From Undaria pinnatifida (taxonomy: Eukaryota; Sar; Phaeophyceae; Laminariales; Alariaceae): a DNA stretch of 64,000 nucleotides. This document shows positions 31,933 to 43,910 of this stretch, piece after piece. Position 1 is the first letter of the stretch, and every line of letters starts with the position of its first letter. The stretch covers positions 5,877,730 to 5,941,729 of the forward strand of contig JABAKD010000011.1 of NCBI GenBank assembly GCA_012845835.1, in the 5' to 3' direction. Both the position numbers and the translations under genes were made by a program. The notes under the pieces were generated by a model, which was not told the origin of the DNA, did not search any database, and was given only the letters and a program-made list of their open reading frames with translations.

Positions 31933-34214
31933 ATGTCACTGATGAAGCTCGCGACTCCCGTCAAGTCCCCGGGGCCCCGAGGAGGCTTCGGCGACGGCAG
32001 CGCAGCCGCAGGTGGAGCCGCGGGGGCCGAAATGACACCGGTGTCCCTTTTCCGAAAATCTCGCCAGCCCGGCGACCTCGGAGGGCAGCTGCAGTCCCCC
32101 TTCCAATCCCCGTTCAAAAACTTCCACTTTTCACCGAGCTGCCTCTTTAGCCCCCCCGGGGCGGGCACCCTAGATTTTCCCCTTGCTGGGGGTGACACAC
32201 CCGGGCCCGGTGGGTCGAACCGCGAGCTCTGGCAGCAGACCACCCCGGATCGACGCGGGGGGAGTTCCATCATGGATGCTCGAGGGGCAGCAGGAGCGGG
32301 GGGTGGCGATAGGAGGGAGGATGTTGATGGTGACGGTAGCGGTGGCGGTAGCGATGGGGGTGGTGGGAGTGGTGTTGTTGGCGGTGGTCGGAGTGGGAGT
32401 GAGGGTGGGGATGGCGGGGTAAGGGTGATTGGAGGCGTTTCTACCCCGGGTAGCTGTGGCAAGAGGAAAGGGAAGGCGCTGTTCACGGACAAGCGGGGGC
32501 CGCAGGACCACTCACAGGGCCTCGGACAGGCGTGGTGCCTGGGTACCCCCGGCCGGTCTTCGAGGGAGAGCCGCGTGGTGCTCGGCGTGACCGATATCCC
32601 CGCGACCCCGGACCGATCCACCGGGGCTGTGCTACCGCCGACGCCCCAGCTATTACCCCCGACCCCCCCACCCCGCTCCTCACGCGGCGGGGACGTGGAT
32701 GTGGACGTGGCCGGGAGCGGTAGGGATGACGCGGCGGGGATATTGATGGGGCTCCGCAGTCCCGAGAGCTTGTCTTCCTTTGGCGGTGTCGGTGCGGTGG
32801 TGCCTCACGCGTTATTCTCTGGTCTTGATGATGGCGGTGGTGGTGGTAGTGGTGGAGGCGGTGGCGGTGGGGGTGGTGGTGGTGGCCGTCGGGGTTTGGT
32901 GGAGAGGAGCTGGGAGGACGATTGGGAGCAGCGCAGGGGGCGCGGGTGGTTGGCGGGTGGTCGAATCGGTCGGAGTCCTGGGGCGAGGGGGAGCGGTCGG
33001 GTGCCGGCGCGTTTCGCCGGCGGGGATAAGGATTTTGTCGGGGGGGACGCGCCGCATTCGGCCCCAGCGAAGCGACACAGGAGCAGCTTTGCGGTGTCGC
33101 TGAGAGATGCGCATTGCAAGGGCTCTTTTACGATCGAGCGCGGCACCTTGACTCGCTCTTCGTCGATCCATTCGCCGGCGGTCATCAGAGGAGGAGGAGG
33201 GGGGGGGGGAAGCGGCGGCAGCGGCAGCATGAGCTTGAGCAGCGCCGGCAGAAGCAGCAGCGGTAGTAACGGGAGAAGATATAGCAGCAGCAGCAGCAAG
33301 ATCGGCAGCAGCGGCGGTAGGGGAGACAACGGCACCTTCACCACCGCCACCACCATCAGCAGCAGCAGTGCTAGCAGCAGCGCCAGCAAAATGTGCCAAA
33401 GCGAAGGCAGCAGCAGCAGCAGCGGTGGCGGCGGCGGCGGCGGTGGCGGTGGTGGCAGGGCCAACCGCAGCGCGAACTGTCGGGTCAGGAGCCGAGGGCA
33501 GAGCATCGCAGAAGAGCCCCTTTCTCCGCCGAAACCGATCCTCTCCCCGGACGTGGCGCCTCTCGCCATGTCGCGGCGTTCCGTCTCACTCTCCCCTGCG
33601 AGACAACCGGCCTCTCGTGGCAAAGTTGTCGGAGGCGGCGGCGGCGGCGGTGGCGGCGGCGGCGGTGGCGGCGATGGCGCCCCATCCACAGCTCCGCGCG
33701 CGTCCGCCCGAGGGGCGGCACGATTGGAAAAATTGCGGCGGGGAGCCGCGGCTAAACCATCATCAGCGGCAGAGGCAGCGGCAGCGGCGGAGGCGGCGAC
33801 TGTGACCACCAGCACTGCCCCTCCGGTTACTCCAAGCCCGGCGTCGGTGCGGGCGGGGGTGGCGGCGGCGGGAGGGGGGGCGGCCTCCGCGAGATCCAGC
33901 CGCTCGTCTAAGCCGACCCCTCCACGACCTAGCCCGGGTGAAGGTGGGGGTACCCCTGTGCGTGGTCAGGCTGAGCCGGTGTCGTTTTCGTTTAATAGTC
34001 CAGAGCCGACGACGGCGGGGGCGGCGGCGGCGACGGGACCGCTTCGACGAGGGAGAGGGGGTTCCGCGCAGAAGCAGAAGCAGAAGAAGCAGGAGCAGCA
34101 ACAACAGCAGCAGAAGCAGAAGCAACAGAAACTGCAGAAGCTGCAGAAGCAGCAGAAGCAGCAGAAGCAGCAGAAGCAGCAAGAGCTAAAACAGGAGAAG
34201 GAAGAGCAGGAGCA

Positions 34215-34264
<50 letters not shown>

Positions 34265-34902
34265 TCCAGACTCAGGAGAAGCTTAAGCGACCCCCGTCCA
34301 CACCGCCGTCGCCACCAACACCGGTAGCAAGCGAAATAGAGGTGTCGGAGTCCGCCACCACCGCCACCGCTACCTCTGCAGGGCGCGCGGGCGACGGGGG
34401 AGGTGGGGACCCAGTGCCAACGACATGCAACTGCAAGAAATCGAAATGCTTAAAGCTGTACTGCGAATGCTTTCAGCGGCGACAGTACTGCTCGGACTGC
34501 AACTGCATGGAGTGTCTCAACACAGAGCGCACGGAAGACCTCCGGCAGGTGGCGATCCAAAACACCATCGACCGGAATCCGCAGGCTTTCGTGAGCAAGT
34601 TCGAGAAGCGCGCGGGGAAGAGGTCCCACAACTCCGGCTGTAACTGCAAAAAGTCGGCCTGCCTCAAGAAATACTGCGAATGCTTCCAAGCCGCTGTGGC
34701 CTGCGGAACGAACTGCAAGTGTAGTAACTGCAAGAACTATGAAGGGGCTGCGGGGGGGCGGAAGAGGAGGGCGACGGAGGCGACGGTGGCTGCGTTGCCG
34801 CCCAGGACTCCGCCGAGGATATCGGCGCGGGGGAGGAGGTTGGTGCCAACGGGAGGCGTGGACGGCTACGGGGAGGTGGCGGAAGAGAACGGCGCGCGTG
34901 TG
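31933..34902 (+). CDS. CXC-domain gene exon 1
   Basis: It encodes residues 1-990, including both CXC domains. The start chosen is the first ATG (Met-Ser-Leu-Met-Lys-Leu). Because the exon is preceded by a pyrimidine-rich tract and CAG (31924), it may instead be an internal exon with an upstream start. Reading past 34902 gives a hydrophobic tail unlike the rest, supporting the splice. Confidence 0.75.
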
Positions 34903-37188
34903 GTGAGTGGGGATGGTTTTTTTTTGGTCATTTGTTTTGGTTGCTTGTGGCTGTTTTGATTTGTTGATGATTTTTTTTTTTGTTATTTGGTTGATTTGGT
35001 TGTTCTTTTTGATTGTTTTGGTTGTTCGTTTGGTGGGTTGTTTCGGCTGTTTTGGTTGTTTGGTGTAGTGTTCTCTTTTTGTATTTTTCTGCCACAAGGA
35101 AAATTCCAGTTGCCCTCTGTTGCTTTTATGTCACAGCTACGAAATACCCTTGTATATAACATAGTCACCATCCCTACATTCATTGAGACGTACATCTTGT
35201 AGGTAGCATTTTTTCAAACGGACGTTGGTTCCCGCGTCGGGTCCCCTCAGCCCCTTTAGAGCCCCAAAACCCCTCCTATACTGATTCCAGATATTGTTCC
35301 CCCCAAAACAGGTTTCCAGTTGTACAGGCGTTAGGCGGGAGCCAATAAGGTTGCGTTCCGTGATGTCGCTCCCCGCTTTGCTTTTTCCCCCCCCTGGAAA
35401 CCCACCGCTTCTTATCTTCTCACCGTTCTTCGGGGCGCGCGTGTGGTTTTTCAGGGTTTGTCTAAAAAGAGTAAGGGTTGCAGAATATTGCAGAATGTGA
35501 AGATAACGCCCCCTCCCGAGACGCTTGGTAAGTATGTATCAGGTAAGCGTCCAAGGACTGACGATTGCAGAACACTCATCTCGCGCCCCGCTTGTGAGGA
35601 CGGGTAGTATTCGTGTACATATTGAGGAGTTACGGTTGCAGAACATTAATGAAACACCCCACCCGCGCCCCCCCCCCCCCCCCCTCGTAAACCGACCACT
35701 CCAACACAGGCGAAAACCGTAGTGCCAAGCCCCGACCACCATGTCCAGGTAGGAGACGACGACGAGGACGCAACGCCCCCACCCCCCCTCGCCGAAGCTC
35801 TGCGACGCGCACCCCTCTTCTCCTCCTCCTGCGCCTCGTCCTCCTCTACCGCCACCACCGCCACCCCCTCCCCAGCGTCCTCCTCCTCCCGCCCGGGAGC
35901 ACGAGGACTCGTTCCCGACGAGTCGGGCAACTGTAGCAGCGGTAGCGGCGGCGGTGACCCCTCCGATACTCCTCCCGCGGCTGCCGCCGCTCCTCACAAG
36001 AATGGCGGCGGCAACGCTAACGTTCGGGGCGGCGCAGCCGCCACCGTGGGGGTGGCTGCGGCCGCCGCCGGGTCCGGCGTCGTGGGTAGCAGCAGCGGTC
36101 GAGCGGCTTCCCCCGCTGCCTCGGCGGTGGCGGACTGCGCGGTGGCGAGAAGTTTGCTGGATATGGGCGGAGCGACCCCACTGCGGGTGCAGGACGAGGA
36201 CAAGGAAGACGCGGCGGACGCGAAGTTTGAGCTTTCGGTTGCTGCGGGCTCTCCTGGGGCGATCCACGGGCTGTCGACGAGGCAGCAGCAGCAGGTGCAG
36301 CAGCAGCAGCAGCAGCAGCTGTGGCAGCGGCAGGGGAGGGCCCCGGGTCGAGGTGGTGGATGCGGGGGAAGAGGTGGGAGTGGTAACAGTGGAGATGATT
36401 GTGAGGGACGTAGTGAGGGTGGCGGTGGTGGTTGTGGTGGTGATATTGATGATGAGACAACCGTCGGAATGGACGCTTTGCTCAGCCGCGCCCGTAGAGA
36501 AGCGAATGGGAAGAAGAGGCAGGCCAGTAGCACCGCCGCTGCTGCTGCTGCCGCTGCTGTTGCTCCCGCTGCTTCTTCTGCTTTTTCCGCCGCTGCTATT
36601 TCTACCGCTACCGCCGCTGCTCCTGCTACCGCTGCTGGTGCTACCGCTGCTGGTTCTGGTTCTGCTGCTGTTGCTACCGCAGTTGCTGGTATCCCGAGTT
36701 TGATCGACAACACCCACGGATCGTCATCCATGACCACCGCCGACGACGAGAGTCTAGGGGATGGGAACGGAGGGCTGGTCGCGAGCAGCGAGAGCAAGGC
36801 CGGGGGAGGGCAGGCCTGCCTGACCCCGCCCATCCCTATTACCTGGAAGGGGGTATTGCCGGGGTTTGACGGCGCTCTCGTTAAGGATCCCGCCGCCGCC
36901 GCCGCTGCCAGGGCTGCTGGTGGCGATGGTGCTGCTGGTGCTGGTGCTGTTGCTGGTGCTGGTGCTGATGTGGCGCTGCCGATGTCGGGTGCAGGGGCTC
37001 ATGTAAAGGGTGACGCTCCTGCTTCGGGGGAGGCAGTGGGGTCGGCGGCGGTGGTGGTGGCGCGTAGGAGCAGCAGTCGCGGGAGGGGAGGAGCGAGTGC
37101 GGGAGCGGGAGCGGAAGCGGGAGCGGGGGAGGGGGCGGGGGCGGGGGTCGCGCCTACTGCCACTGTGTCGCCCTTCGTAACGCTCTAG
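31933..37188 (+). CDS. CXC-domain (tesmin/TSO1/LIN54-like) DNA-binding protein
   Basis: The protein is ~1482 residues from two exons (31933-34902 and 35710-37188), joined in phase 0 by donor gtg|gtgagt and acceptor acacag|gcg. Two CXC domains lie at about residues 832-863 and 903-935, each with the CNCKKS.CLK.YCECF core, linked by ...DRNPQAF. This pair defines the CRC family, which binds CHR-like DNA elements and includes LIN54 of the DREAM/MuvB complex and plant TSO1. The N-terminus ([22 protein letters not shown]) has many Ser/Thr-Pro sites, suggesting cyclin-dependent-kinase control. Long Gly, Ser, Ala and a Lys/Gln tract (~712-779) make it far longer than usual. Exon 2 is low-complexity with no known domain and ends in TAG. 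The N-terminus could extend upstream by splicing. Confidence 0.85.
34903..35709 (+). other. Intron of the CXC-domain gene
   Basis: An 807-bp GT-AG intron. Its first part (34915-35080) is strongly T/G-rich on the plus strand, with repeated 'ttggttg'. A piggyBac-type MITE lies at 35247-35333, and 'gttgcagaa(c/t)att' recurs at 35477 and 35635. A poly-C run (35668-35685) near the 3' end can act as the polypyrimidine tract. Confidence 0.7.
35247..35333 (+). mobile_element. piggyBac-type MITE, copy 1
   Basis: Family members run from TTAACCCCTTTAGA to GTAAAGGSGTTAA with 'tatactaattccaa' in the middle. Here the left end is degenerate (tcagcccctttaga) and the right end is caggcgttag, so this copy has lost its TTAA borders. 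It lies in the CXC gene intron. Confidence 0.65.
35710..37188 (+). CDS. CXC-domain gene exon 2
   Basis: 492 codons beginning Ala-Lys-Thr-Val-Val-Pro-Ser-Pro. The sequence is Ala/Gly/Ser-rich with a Gln run (~36283-36320) and one more ordinary patch ([20 protein letters not shown]). No domain is recognised. Long open frames on both strands here are a consequence of high GC; the plus frame is favoured by the phase-matched splice. Confidence 0.65.
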   Translation, partial: AKTVVPSPDHHVQVGDDDEDATPPPPLAEALRRAPLFSSSCASSSSTATTATPSPASSSSRPGARGLVPDESGNCSSGSGGGDPSDTPPAAAAAPHKNGGGNANVRGGAAATVGVAAAAAGSGVVGSSSGRAASPAASAVADCAVARSLLDMGGATPLRVQDEDKEDAADAKFELSVAAGSPGAIHGLSTRQQQQVQQQQQQQLWQRQGRAPGRGGGCGGRGGSGNSGDDCEGRSEGGGGGCGGDIDDETTVGMDALLSRARREANGKKRQASSTAAAAAAAAVAPAASSAFSAAAISTATAAAPATAAGATAAGSGSAAVATAVAGIPSLIDNTHGSSSMTTADDESLGDGNGGLVASSESKAGGGQACLTPPIPITWKGVLPGFDGALVKDPAAAAAARAAGGDGAAGAGAVAGAGADVALPMSGAGAHVKGDAPASGEAVGSAAVVVARRSSSRGRGGASAGAGAEAGAGEGAGAGVAPTATVSPFVTL

Positions 37189-37837
37189 ATTTGTAGGTGT
37201 AGGTTTTAGTTTTGCGTGTGGAGGGATGGATGGCTTCTTCTGCCTGCTGAAAATGAGGGCCGCGTGGGTGGCCGGGGGGGAGCGGCGGCAACGTCGGCTG
37301 GGGGGGCGGACGGTAAGCTGTGTTTGTGTCCCGGGCTGACCGGCCGATCGCGACCCTTCTGCGCAGGCTCTTGTATCGTACCGCCGGGAGAATTTGGGGG
37401 AAACGGACGGGTTAGGGAAGAGGGGGACTTGCGGGCAGCGGCGGCTGCGGCGGCTGCGGCGGCTGCGGCAGCGCCAGCAGCGGCGGTGCGCCAGCACCAC
37501 CAGCGCCACCAACCTCCAGCGGCTGGTTTCTTCAAAGTTTGTGTTTTGTGGGAGCCGAGTCGGAGGAAGGACCATTTCGGGGAGAGAGTGGCAGAAAGAG
37601 AGACAAGTGGCTGGTTGGTCAACGGCGGTGCGATGCATCCCACCTCAAGGCGTCTCCGTGGTTTAGTAGTATTGTTCCGTGGTGGTACGGTCGGTCGGTA
37701 TGTCGATATATACGTCGGTAGGGCGTGCTCTGGCTTCCGCAACGCTGTTCACTCCCCCCCCCCCTTCCTGTTTCTGCGTTTTTGTTGGCTAAGCGACAAT
37801 TTGAGGAGGCGTGCGCATGCATGCATTGGGTACTGTA

Positions 37838-37945
37838 AGCGTTACGTTCTGTGAGCGTTACATTCCGGCACCGTTACTTTATGCGAGCGTTACATTCTGT
37901 CAGCGTTACATTATGTGAGCAATACATCCTGCGAGGGTTACGTGG
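37838..37945 (+). repeat. GAGCGTTACATTCTGT minisatellite
   Basis: Six to seven degenerate units of 16-19 bp built on '(g/a)agcgttac(a/g)ttctgt'. Confidence 0.8.
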
Positions 37946-38984
37946 TGTGCCCGATGCGGTCTAATTACGCCGGCGACGGCTGTTCTCCCTAGGAGTTGTG
38001 AGGTTGGAGGCGGAAGGGGGACGGGGAGGGGGGATAGAAGGAGCGTTGGCGACGCAGCTCAAAGAGAGGAGGGGGGATGGTGGTGCAGTGCGAGAGAGAA
38101 GGGAGGGCAGGCATGGTCGAAACGCAATGAGAGACAGTGGAGATGGAGAGGTTTGGTCTTTGTTAGGCATTTGTACGAGTAGAAGGAAAAGGCAAGCCGA
38201 ACGGGGGGTAGAGAGACTGGGCTTACCCCGTTTTACTACGCTGTAAAAATGACCCCACACTAATTCCAAGTAGTTTGCCGTCGAAAACATGAGTTCCAGT
38301 TCTAATGGAGGTATTATGCGGGTTCAGACGTTGTGGAGGATCAGGGGGCAATGGGTTTATATCCGTGACTTGTCGGGCGCCGGACCTAGTTGCCAAGGAG
38401 AGCAGCGGGAGTGAACGTAAGACATGCGGAGGAGCGAGATAGCGAAAGGTTTTGCGTACGAGACCCCCCCCCCCCCCCCTCTACCAACCCCGCTCAACTT
38501 TCTCGGGAGCCCCCCCCCCCCCCCCCCCTCCACCCGCTTGTCTTTTTCAGAGGCTTTCGGAATGCTCTGTTGGTTGCGGCGCGGTACCACCCCCGGTGAT
38601 ATATACGTGGGTGCGTACCCCCTCCCGCCGTGGCTTTCACAGGGGGCGGCGAGAGACTCTAGGCGATATAATCCTTGGCAAAAAAACGTTCGTCGAGAGG
38701 TGAATTTTGTTTTTTTAAAGCGCGAACGGTCAGTCGGTCTCTCTTGTCCGTCACGCCCGTCCGTCCGTCCTCCTTGGCTGCCGACGCCGCCCCCTCCGGC
38801 CTATCCGACGAACGGCTGGATATTGGCTTGTTTTTTTGTAAACCACGTATTTTTATTTTTCCTTCCATCTGTTTTTTAGTTTTTAGTTTGTGTTTTCTGG
38901 CTTGTGGCTGGACTAGGAGCAGTGGGTGCGTGGTATGAGGTTGTGCTGGTGGTGGTAGGGCTTGTTACGTGTTGGCCTCATTCG

Positions 38985-39150
38985 TGGAATCGATGTTGGA
39001 TCTCACTCTGTTGGATCTCAGCCTGTTGGATCGCAATCAGTTGGGTCTCGCTGAGTTTGGGTCTCACTGTTTTGATCTCGATATTATGTTGACTTCAATC
39101 GGTTGATGTCAAATATGTTGGGCCTCAAGATGATGACCTCAATCTGTCTC
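38985..39150 (+). repeat. GTTGGATCTCA degenerate minisatellite
   Basis: About eight units of ~18-20 bp with the core 'gttgg(a/g)tctca(a/c)', decaying toward the right. Confidence 0.6.
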
Positions 39151-39372
39151 TTGCTACGTGTTGCTTGGGTGGTAGAGCCGGCCGAAGGGAACGGCGAGAG
39201 CGAGAGAATAGGGACGAGAGTCACAGACAGCGAGAGAGAGACGACAACGTGAGAGATAGACTACAGTAGCTTGAGGTGCGTGGCAAACCCGTAACCTGAT
39301 GGTGCGCGTGTTGCTTACGGTCGTGGTGGTGCCGCTTTTCCTACGTACGTACAATGCGTGTTGCCGTTTTCG

Positions 39373-39480
39373 GTGTGTGAAGCTGAAGCCTGAAACCTGA
39401 AGCCTGAAAGCTGAAGCCTGAAAACTGAAGCCTGATAGCTGAAGCCTAAAGTATGAAGCCTGAAAGCTCGAGCCTGAAAC
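39373..39480 (+). repeat. TGAAGCCTGAAAGC minisatellite
   Basis: About eight units of 14-16 bp built on 'tgaagcctgaaa(g/a)c'. Confidence 0.85.
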
Positions 39481-39904
39481 GGTTTTTTTTTACAGGTGTA
39501 GAGTGGGCGAGGAGAGGGGAGAGGAATATCCTAGGGAGGGATACGAACGGAGGGTGCAGTTTCTCTTGTTGCGTACGCACGGGCAGGCTGCCGACCTGCT
39601 GTTGCCCTGCTGTTGCCCTGCTCCTTGTGCTCGCTTGCGGCGAGGTGGGACGGGGCGCACTGATGTTTTCCCTTTTGCCTACGGGACATCTCCGTTCCTC
39701 CCTCCCTCCTTCCCTTTCCCATTTTCGTGTAGCACCCTCCCCCCCGCGCGCTTCCCGTTATCTGTTGCACGGACCCTGCCCCCGCTCGCGGTTACTCCAC
39801 GCCGGCCTATAACCAGTGCGAACCCGGGTTTGTTCTGTCGTAGATCGTTTTGTCGCGGACTCTATTTGTCGGGTGTTTGTCGCGGGTTTGTGCTATTGGT
39901 GGCC

Positions 39905-40270
39905 CTTTTGCCTGGATGCTCCTTTTTTCAGCACCGTCCCCTTTGCTGCGGGAGTTTAGGGGAGATGGCGGGCATGTTGGTGTGGTTGGTTTCGCGTCCT
40001 ATTTGCAGCACCACCCCCTTTGTTGTGGGTTTGTTCCATGACTACTATAGACCCTTACCCGGGATACCATTATTTGCAACACCGTCTTATTTGCCGCGGG
40101 TTTCCAGACGCAAAGGCGGACGAGTTACGCCTATTTGCAGCACCGCCCCCTTTGCCGCGGGTTTCCAGGCGGAAAGGCGGGCGAGTCGCCCCTATTTGCA
40201 GCACTGCCCCCTTTGCCCCGGGTTTCCAGAAGAAAACGCGGGCGTGTTTTCCCTATTTGAAACACCACCC
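39905..40270 (+). repeat. 61-bp tandem repeat
   Basis: Units around 'ctatttgcagcaccgccccc' plus 'ttgccgcgggtttccag' repeat with a 61-bp spacing from ~40070 to 40265. More diverged copies occur to ~39905. The open reading across it is repeat-driven. Confidence 0.75.
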
Positions 40271-40491
40271 TTAGAGAGAGTAGGCATGTTTTTTGCCGGC
40301 TTCGGGTTGATTGTGTCTCGTCCCGCAGTTCCATGGGAGTGGGGGTGCCCGAGACCATATCCGGGTAGAGAGGGGTGCCGCGATAGTTCCCCGCGCCTAC
40401 AGCGAAATAGCAATGTTCCCGTTAGTCTTGCGGGGGGATAACGCGCATTTAGCTCATGCAACGCATACAGTAGATACAACTGCGGTGGAGG

Positions 40492-40729
40492 TCTTCCCAT
40501 AGAGCCGGTTGAATAGTGCCTACTGCCTGTATAGTGCCGGTGAAATCGCTTCGGAGGTCTCCCTATAGTGCCGGTTGAATAGTGCCTACTGCCGATATAG
40601 TGCCGGTGAAATCGCTTGGCACGACTGGAACCTGATGCACTAGTACCAGCGTAGGTGCCATGCCCAATAGTGCTGGTTTCCGGTATTGTGCTGGTGTTGT
40701 TGGCTGGCGTGTGTCGGCACTATATATAG
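40492..40729. repeat. GGCACTATA-repeat element, copy 3
   Basis: It contains ggtctccctatagtgccgg (40551) and, inverted at the right end, cggcactatatatagggagacc. Two nearly identical 56-bp units ('gccggttgaatagtgcctac...gaaatcgctt') sit at the left. Confidence 0.55.
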
Positions 40730-40739
40730 GGAGACCAAT

Positions 40740-42295
40740 ATTTGCATGGAGAATGCGGTATCTGCTTGCAAACTTTAGTGGTGTGATACGACGTAGCCCT
40801 CCGGTACAGCATGTAATGTTTTTCGGTATGGTGGTTGTTGTGTGTTATGATGGCTTTGGTTCGGTTTAGTTTTGGTTTGGTTTTGATTTTTTATTTTGAT
40901 CTTGATTTGATTTTGGCTGTACTCTCTTTCGTTTCGTTCTTCCCCCAGCTTGGGGGGCTTTTCTTTTTCATAATTTTCTTGTTGGCTTTCTTTTTATCTC
41001 TCTTCTCGTTGTATTTCTGTTTTCGATCCGCTGGGTGGGTAGGGATGTGATGTTGATTTTGTTGCTGCTGTCCGCTTCGTGTTTTTCTTGCGTAGGGTGG
41101 CTTATTTTATTATAGTTACCGAAAATCGTTTATAGGAACCAGGAAAGCTAAGAGGGGGAAAAAATCAGTGAAACAGCGGTCATGTACAAGGATATGGCGG
41201 AGGGGGCACAGAGACAGGGGTTGGGGGAAGCGGGGGGGGGGGGGGGGGGGGGGGGAGAGAGAAAGACGGATGAGAGGCGTGTGTGTGGAGATTGTAGCTA
41301 TGTCGAAGGACGAGCATCATCTCGCGAGTGGTAAATGTGCAAGCTCGTGATGGATGTGGAGGGGGGGGGGTAGTCAGCTATCGTAACGATTGATGCAGCG
41401 CGGGTGGGGGGCCATCACGGTGTACACACCTTAACTATTGTGCCTATAATACCAGGTATGTTTTAGCTCTCGTTGTTGTGTCCTGTTTTTTAGCGCTCGT
41501 TGTCGTTCGTCGATCGTTTTTTACTGATTGTTTCCATTTTTATTTTTGGTAAGTAGCGGGGGGTGGCGAGGTTAGGATGGGGTTGGGGTTGGGAGTTTAG
41601 GAGTAGGGGGGGGGGTGGCGGAGGGGTGGGGGTTAGGGGTGGGGAGGAATTTTCACACGTGTAAGGTACTAACCATACGTGCACGGGATGCAAGCGAGCG
41701 AGTTGAACGAAGCGAGCGAAGCGTTTGTGTACGCGCGACAAGGCTATGAAGGTGGGAGGGGAGAAAGAGAGGCGACAAGAAAAATAACTGTGATATGAGA
41801 TGAGAGGCGGGCAGACTCTGTGGTACCAAAACGCTGCTTGCTTTCCTTTTCATGCTTTAGTTGTTGTCCTTTCTTGTTGCGATTTTACGTCAAGAAACGG
41901 AGTTGGGAGTGGGGACGAGCAGACAGGCAGGCCGTGTGTGGTTGGTTGATATTGCTGTTATGTGTTGTTGCTTTTTGTTTTTGTTAGTCAACTGATACTG
42001 CTGCAACTGCTGAAAGAGAGGGAAGGGTGGAGGAGAAGGTGAAGGAAAAATAGCGCGCATTGCGCGGGAGCTCAGGGAAGAAGGCAGGCATACTACACAT
42101 ATGCGAAAGAAAATATAGCGCTTTTCATTTTCCCGGCGGTGACGTCTGGGCAGAGAGCGTCTCGGCTTCCGCGTCACGCAGCACGATGTCATGTGGCCGC
42201 GCCTGGCTATGTTTCTCCAGACCACCATTGCTACTGACGCGTGCTACAAATAGAGGCAGCATCTTTTGGCATAGTAAGATGTTTTCTGAATGACG
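40740..42295. other. Unassigned low-complexity region
   Basis: T-rich on the plus strand to ~41060, a 24-G run (41231-41256), then further G-rich tracts to 41660. I see no supportable gene. Confidence 0.4.
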
Positions 42296-42302
42296 GGGCT
42301 CC

Positions 42303-42391
42303 TTAGCCCCTTTAGAGCCCCCATATCCCTTTCTATACTAATTTCAAGTAAATCTTTCCCCGAAAAGGGTTTCCAGCTGTAATGGCGTTAA
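42303..42391 (+). mobile_element. piggyBac-type MITE, copy 2
   Basis: TTAGCCCCTTTAGAGCC...GTAATGGCGTTAA with the conserved middle 'tatactaatttcaagtaa'. The left TTAA has mutated to TTAG. Confidence 0.7.
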
Positions 42392-42423
42392 CTCAAAATC
42401 GTCAAAATGCCAGAGTCAGTCTT

Positions 42424-42680
42424 CGGTAGCCCCCCCCAACTTTTCTTCAACGAAATCGTCTGTTTTGAAACCAGCTCCCGGCCGTATCTCCTGAAATAAG
42501 GTGCCCCTTTCCACCTCGATATCACCGTTTAATAGTCCTTTTCAACCAATGAAATACACGTGACGGTATTTTCTTCATCGCGTCATTCCTCGTGTCGAGC
42601 AGCCATGAAACGTTTCGTTAGAGAAAATCGCTGTTTTTTTTGGGGGGGTCAGTGGCTAGATCGTCGAATCAGTCGCCTTT
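42424..42680 (+). repeat. Dispersed repeat family R5, copy 2
   Basis: Second copy of the element at 19113-19345 in the same orientation, ~30 bp downstream of a MITE. The middle has diverged or been replaced (42510-42590). Confidence 0.6.
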
Positions 42681-43021
42681 CATTATATGGCACAAGGCGT
42701 GAATGTTTGGTACACGCCTAGGCCATCGGGTTGCACTTGCAATGTATACACAAAAAAAAAGGGTGAAGTATGGAGCTCCTCAAACAACCACCCTCAAAAG
42801 GCAATTTGGTGCACCTGCTAATAATGTTGCAGTATGTGCCTACTATATTACTGCTGCCAGTAGCCGCTTGCCGAGGTGCTGCTGCACACTACTACTACGG
42901 TACGCGGCAGCATCTACTCAAAATTCAAAAAAAAGGGAGTCAACAATTTTTCGGTTATACTTTCATTAATACACGAAACGTACAACAAGCCTAAAAAAAA
43001 AAACAGTCAAGTTTTTTTCAA

Positions 43022-43300
43022 GGGCGCGTGCTACAATAGAGAGGTTTAAATACTACCCCTCGATTTGGGAGCTTAATTAAGACGACCTCTCCCAAAAACA
43101 CTGATCTATGATGAGAGATTAAATGAAACTGCTGACCCCCCCGGATGAAAAATCCCATCTGGCCTCTGTAGGTACGCAACGAAATTGATCCAAAAGTACA
43201 CAGCCTGCTACTTCCGACGATTTTGGGTTAAGGAACCCCGCCATAAGGAAACCATTTCGGACCAAAAGTGCTGCCTTTATCGTAGCATGCATCCTACATC
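43022..43300. repeat. GTGCTACRATAGAG inverted-end repeat, copy 1
   Basis: The left end 'gcgtgctacaatagagaggt' and the inverted right end 'gcatgctacgataaagg' are similar. The interior shares 'gacgattttgggttaagga' with the copy at 52673-53030. Probable TIR element; no target duplication was established. Confidence 0.5.
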
Positions 43301-43379
43301 TCGTCACCGGAAGCTGCGCCGTTCACATCTTTTCATGTGTTGAACCCTATATTTTGCTCAGTTTGCTGAGTGAGGTTGA

Positions 43380-43910
43380 GTCCGTCGCTGAACCCCCCCC
43401 CCGTCGAGCTGTCCACGTACGGCTGCCCAAGTCTGACCGTCAGGGAAGCCAAGTTGCCATTATTAAACGTTATACCGGGGTGTTTTCTACGCCTGCCTGT
43501 TTAACCAATAAAAAAGTGTTGTTTATGCAGTTTGTTTGTACAACGCGCGTCATACGATGGAGTTAAGAGCACTTGACTTGTTGGCCACAATAGTTTGTGA
43601 ATGACGAGAGGCTGGCGGCGGTTGACGTGTGCTACTCTATCATAAGAACAGTTATTCGCTCCAAGTTTGCTGCGAGGTTGACAAAAGTCTTGACCAAGTC
43701 TGTCATGTCGCCTAGCCCATCGAGAGCTGTCCTTCCCCCGGCTTGTCCGCGTCTGACCGTCAGGAAATCGAAATGCCACTAAACGGTATAGTCTACCCAC
43801 AGTGTATTCTACGCCTGTTTAAGGCAATAAAAAGTGTACAAACGACGCGTGCTACACGATAGAGATATATTAAGGTATACCTCTTTTTGGCCAAAATAGA
43901 ATCTGAATGA
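43380..43910 (+). repeat. Diverged direct duplication
   Basis: 'tctgaccgtcagg(g)aa...ttctacgcctg...tttaa...caataaaaaagtgt' occurs at ~43430-43560 and again at ~43750-43910. Each is followed by a '(c)gcgtgctacacgatagag'-like string. Confidence 0.6.

Noticed and set aside
32805-33815. 336-codon minus-strand frame opposite the CXC gene
   Set aside because: It is poly-Pro/poly-Leu complement of Gly and Ser runs; the plus strand carries the CXC domains.
39503-40441. 312-codon plus-strand frame
   Set aside because: Much of it is the 61-bp tandem repeat read through; no domain or splice support.
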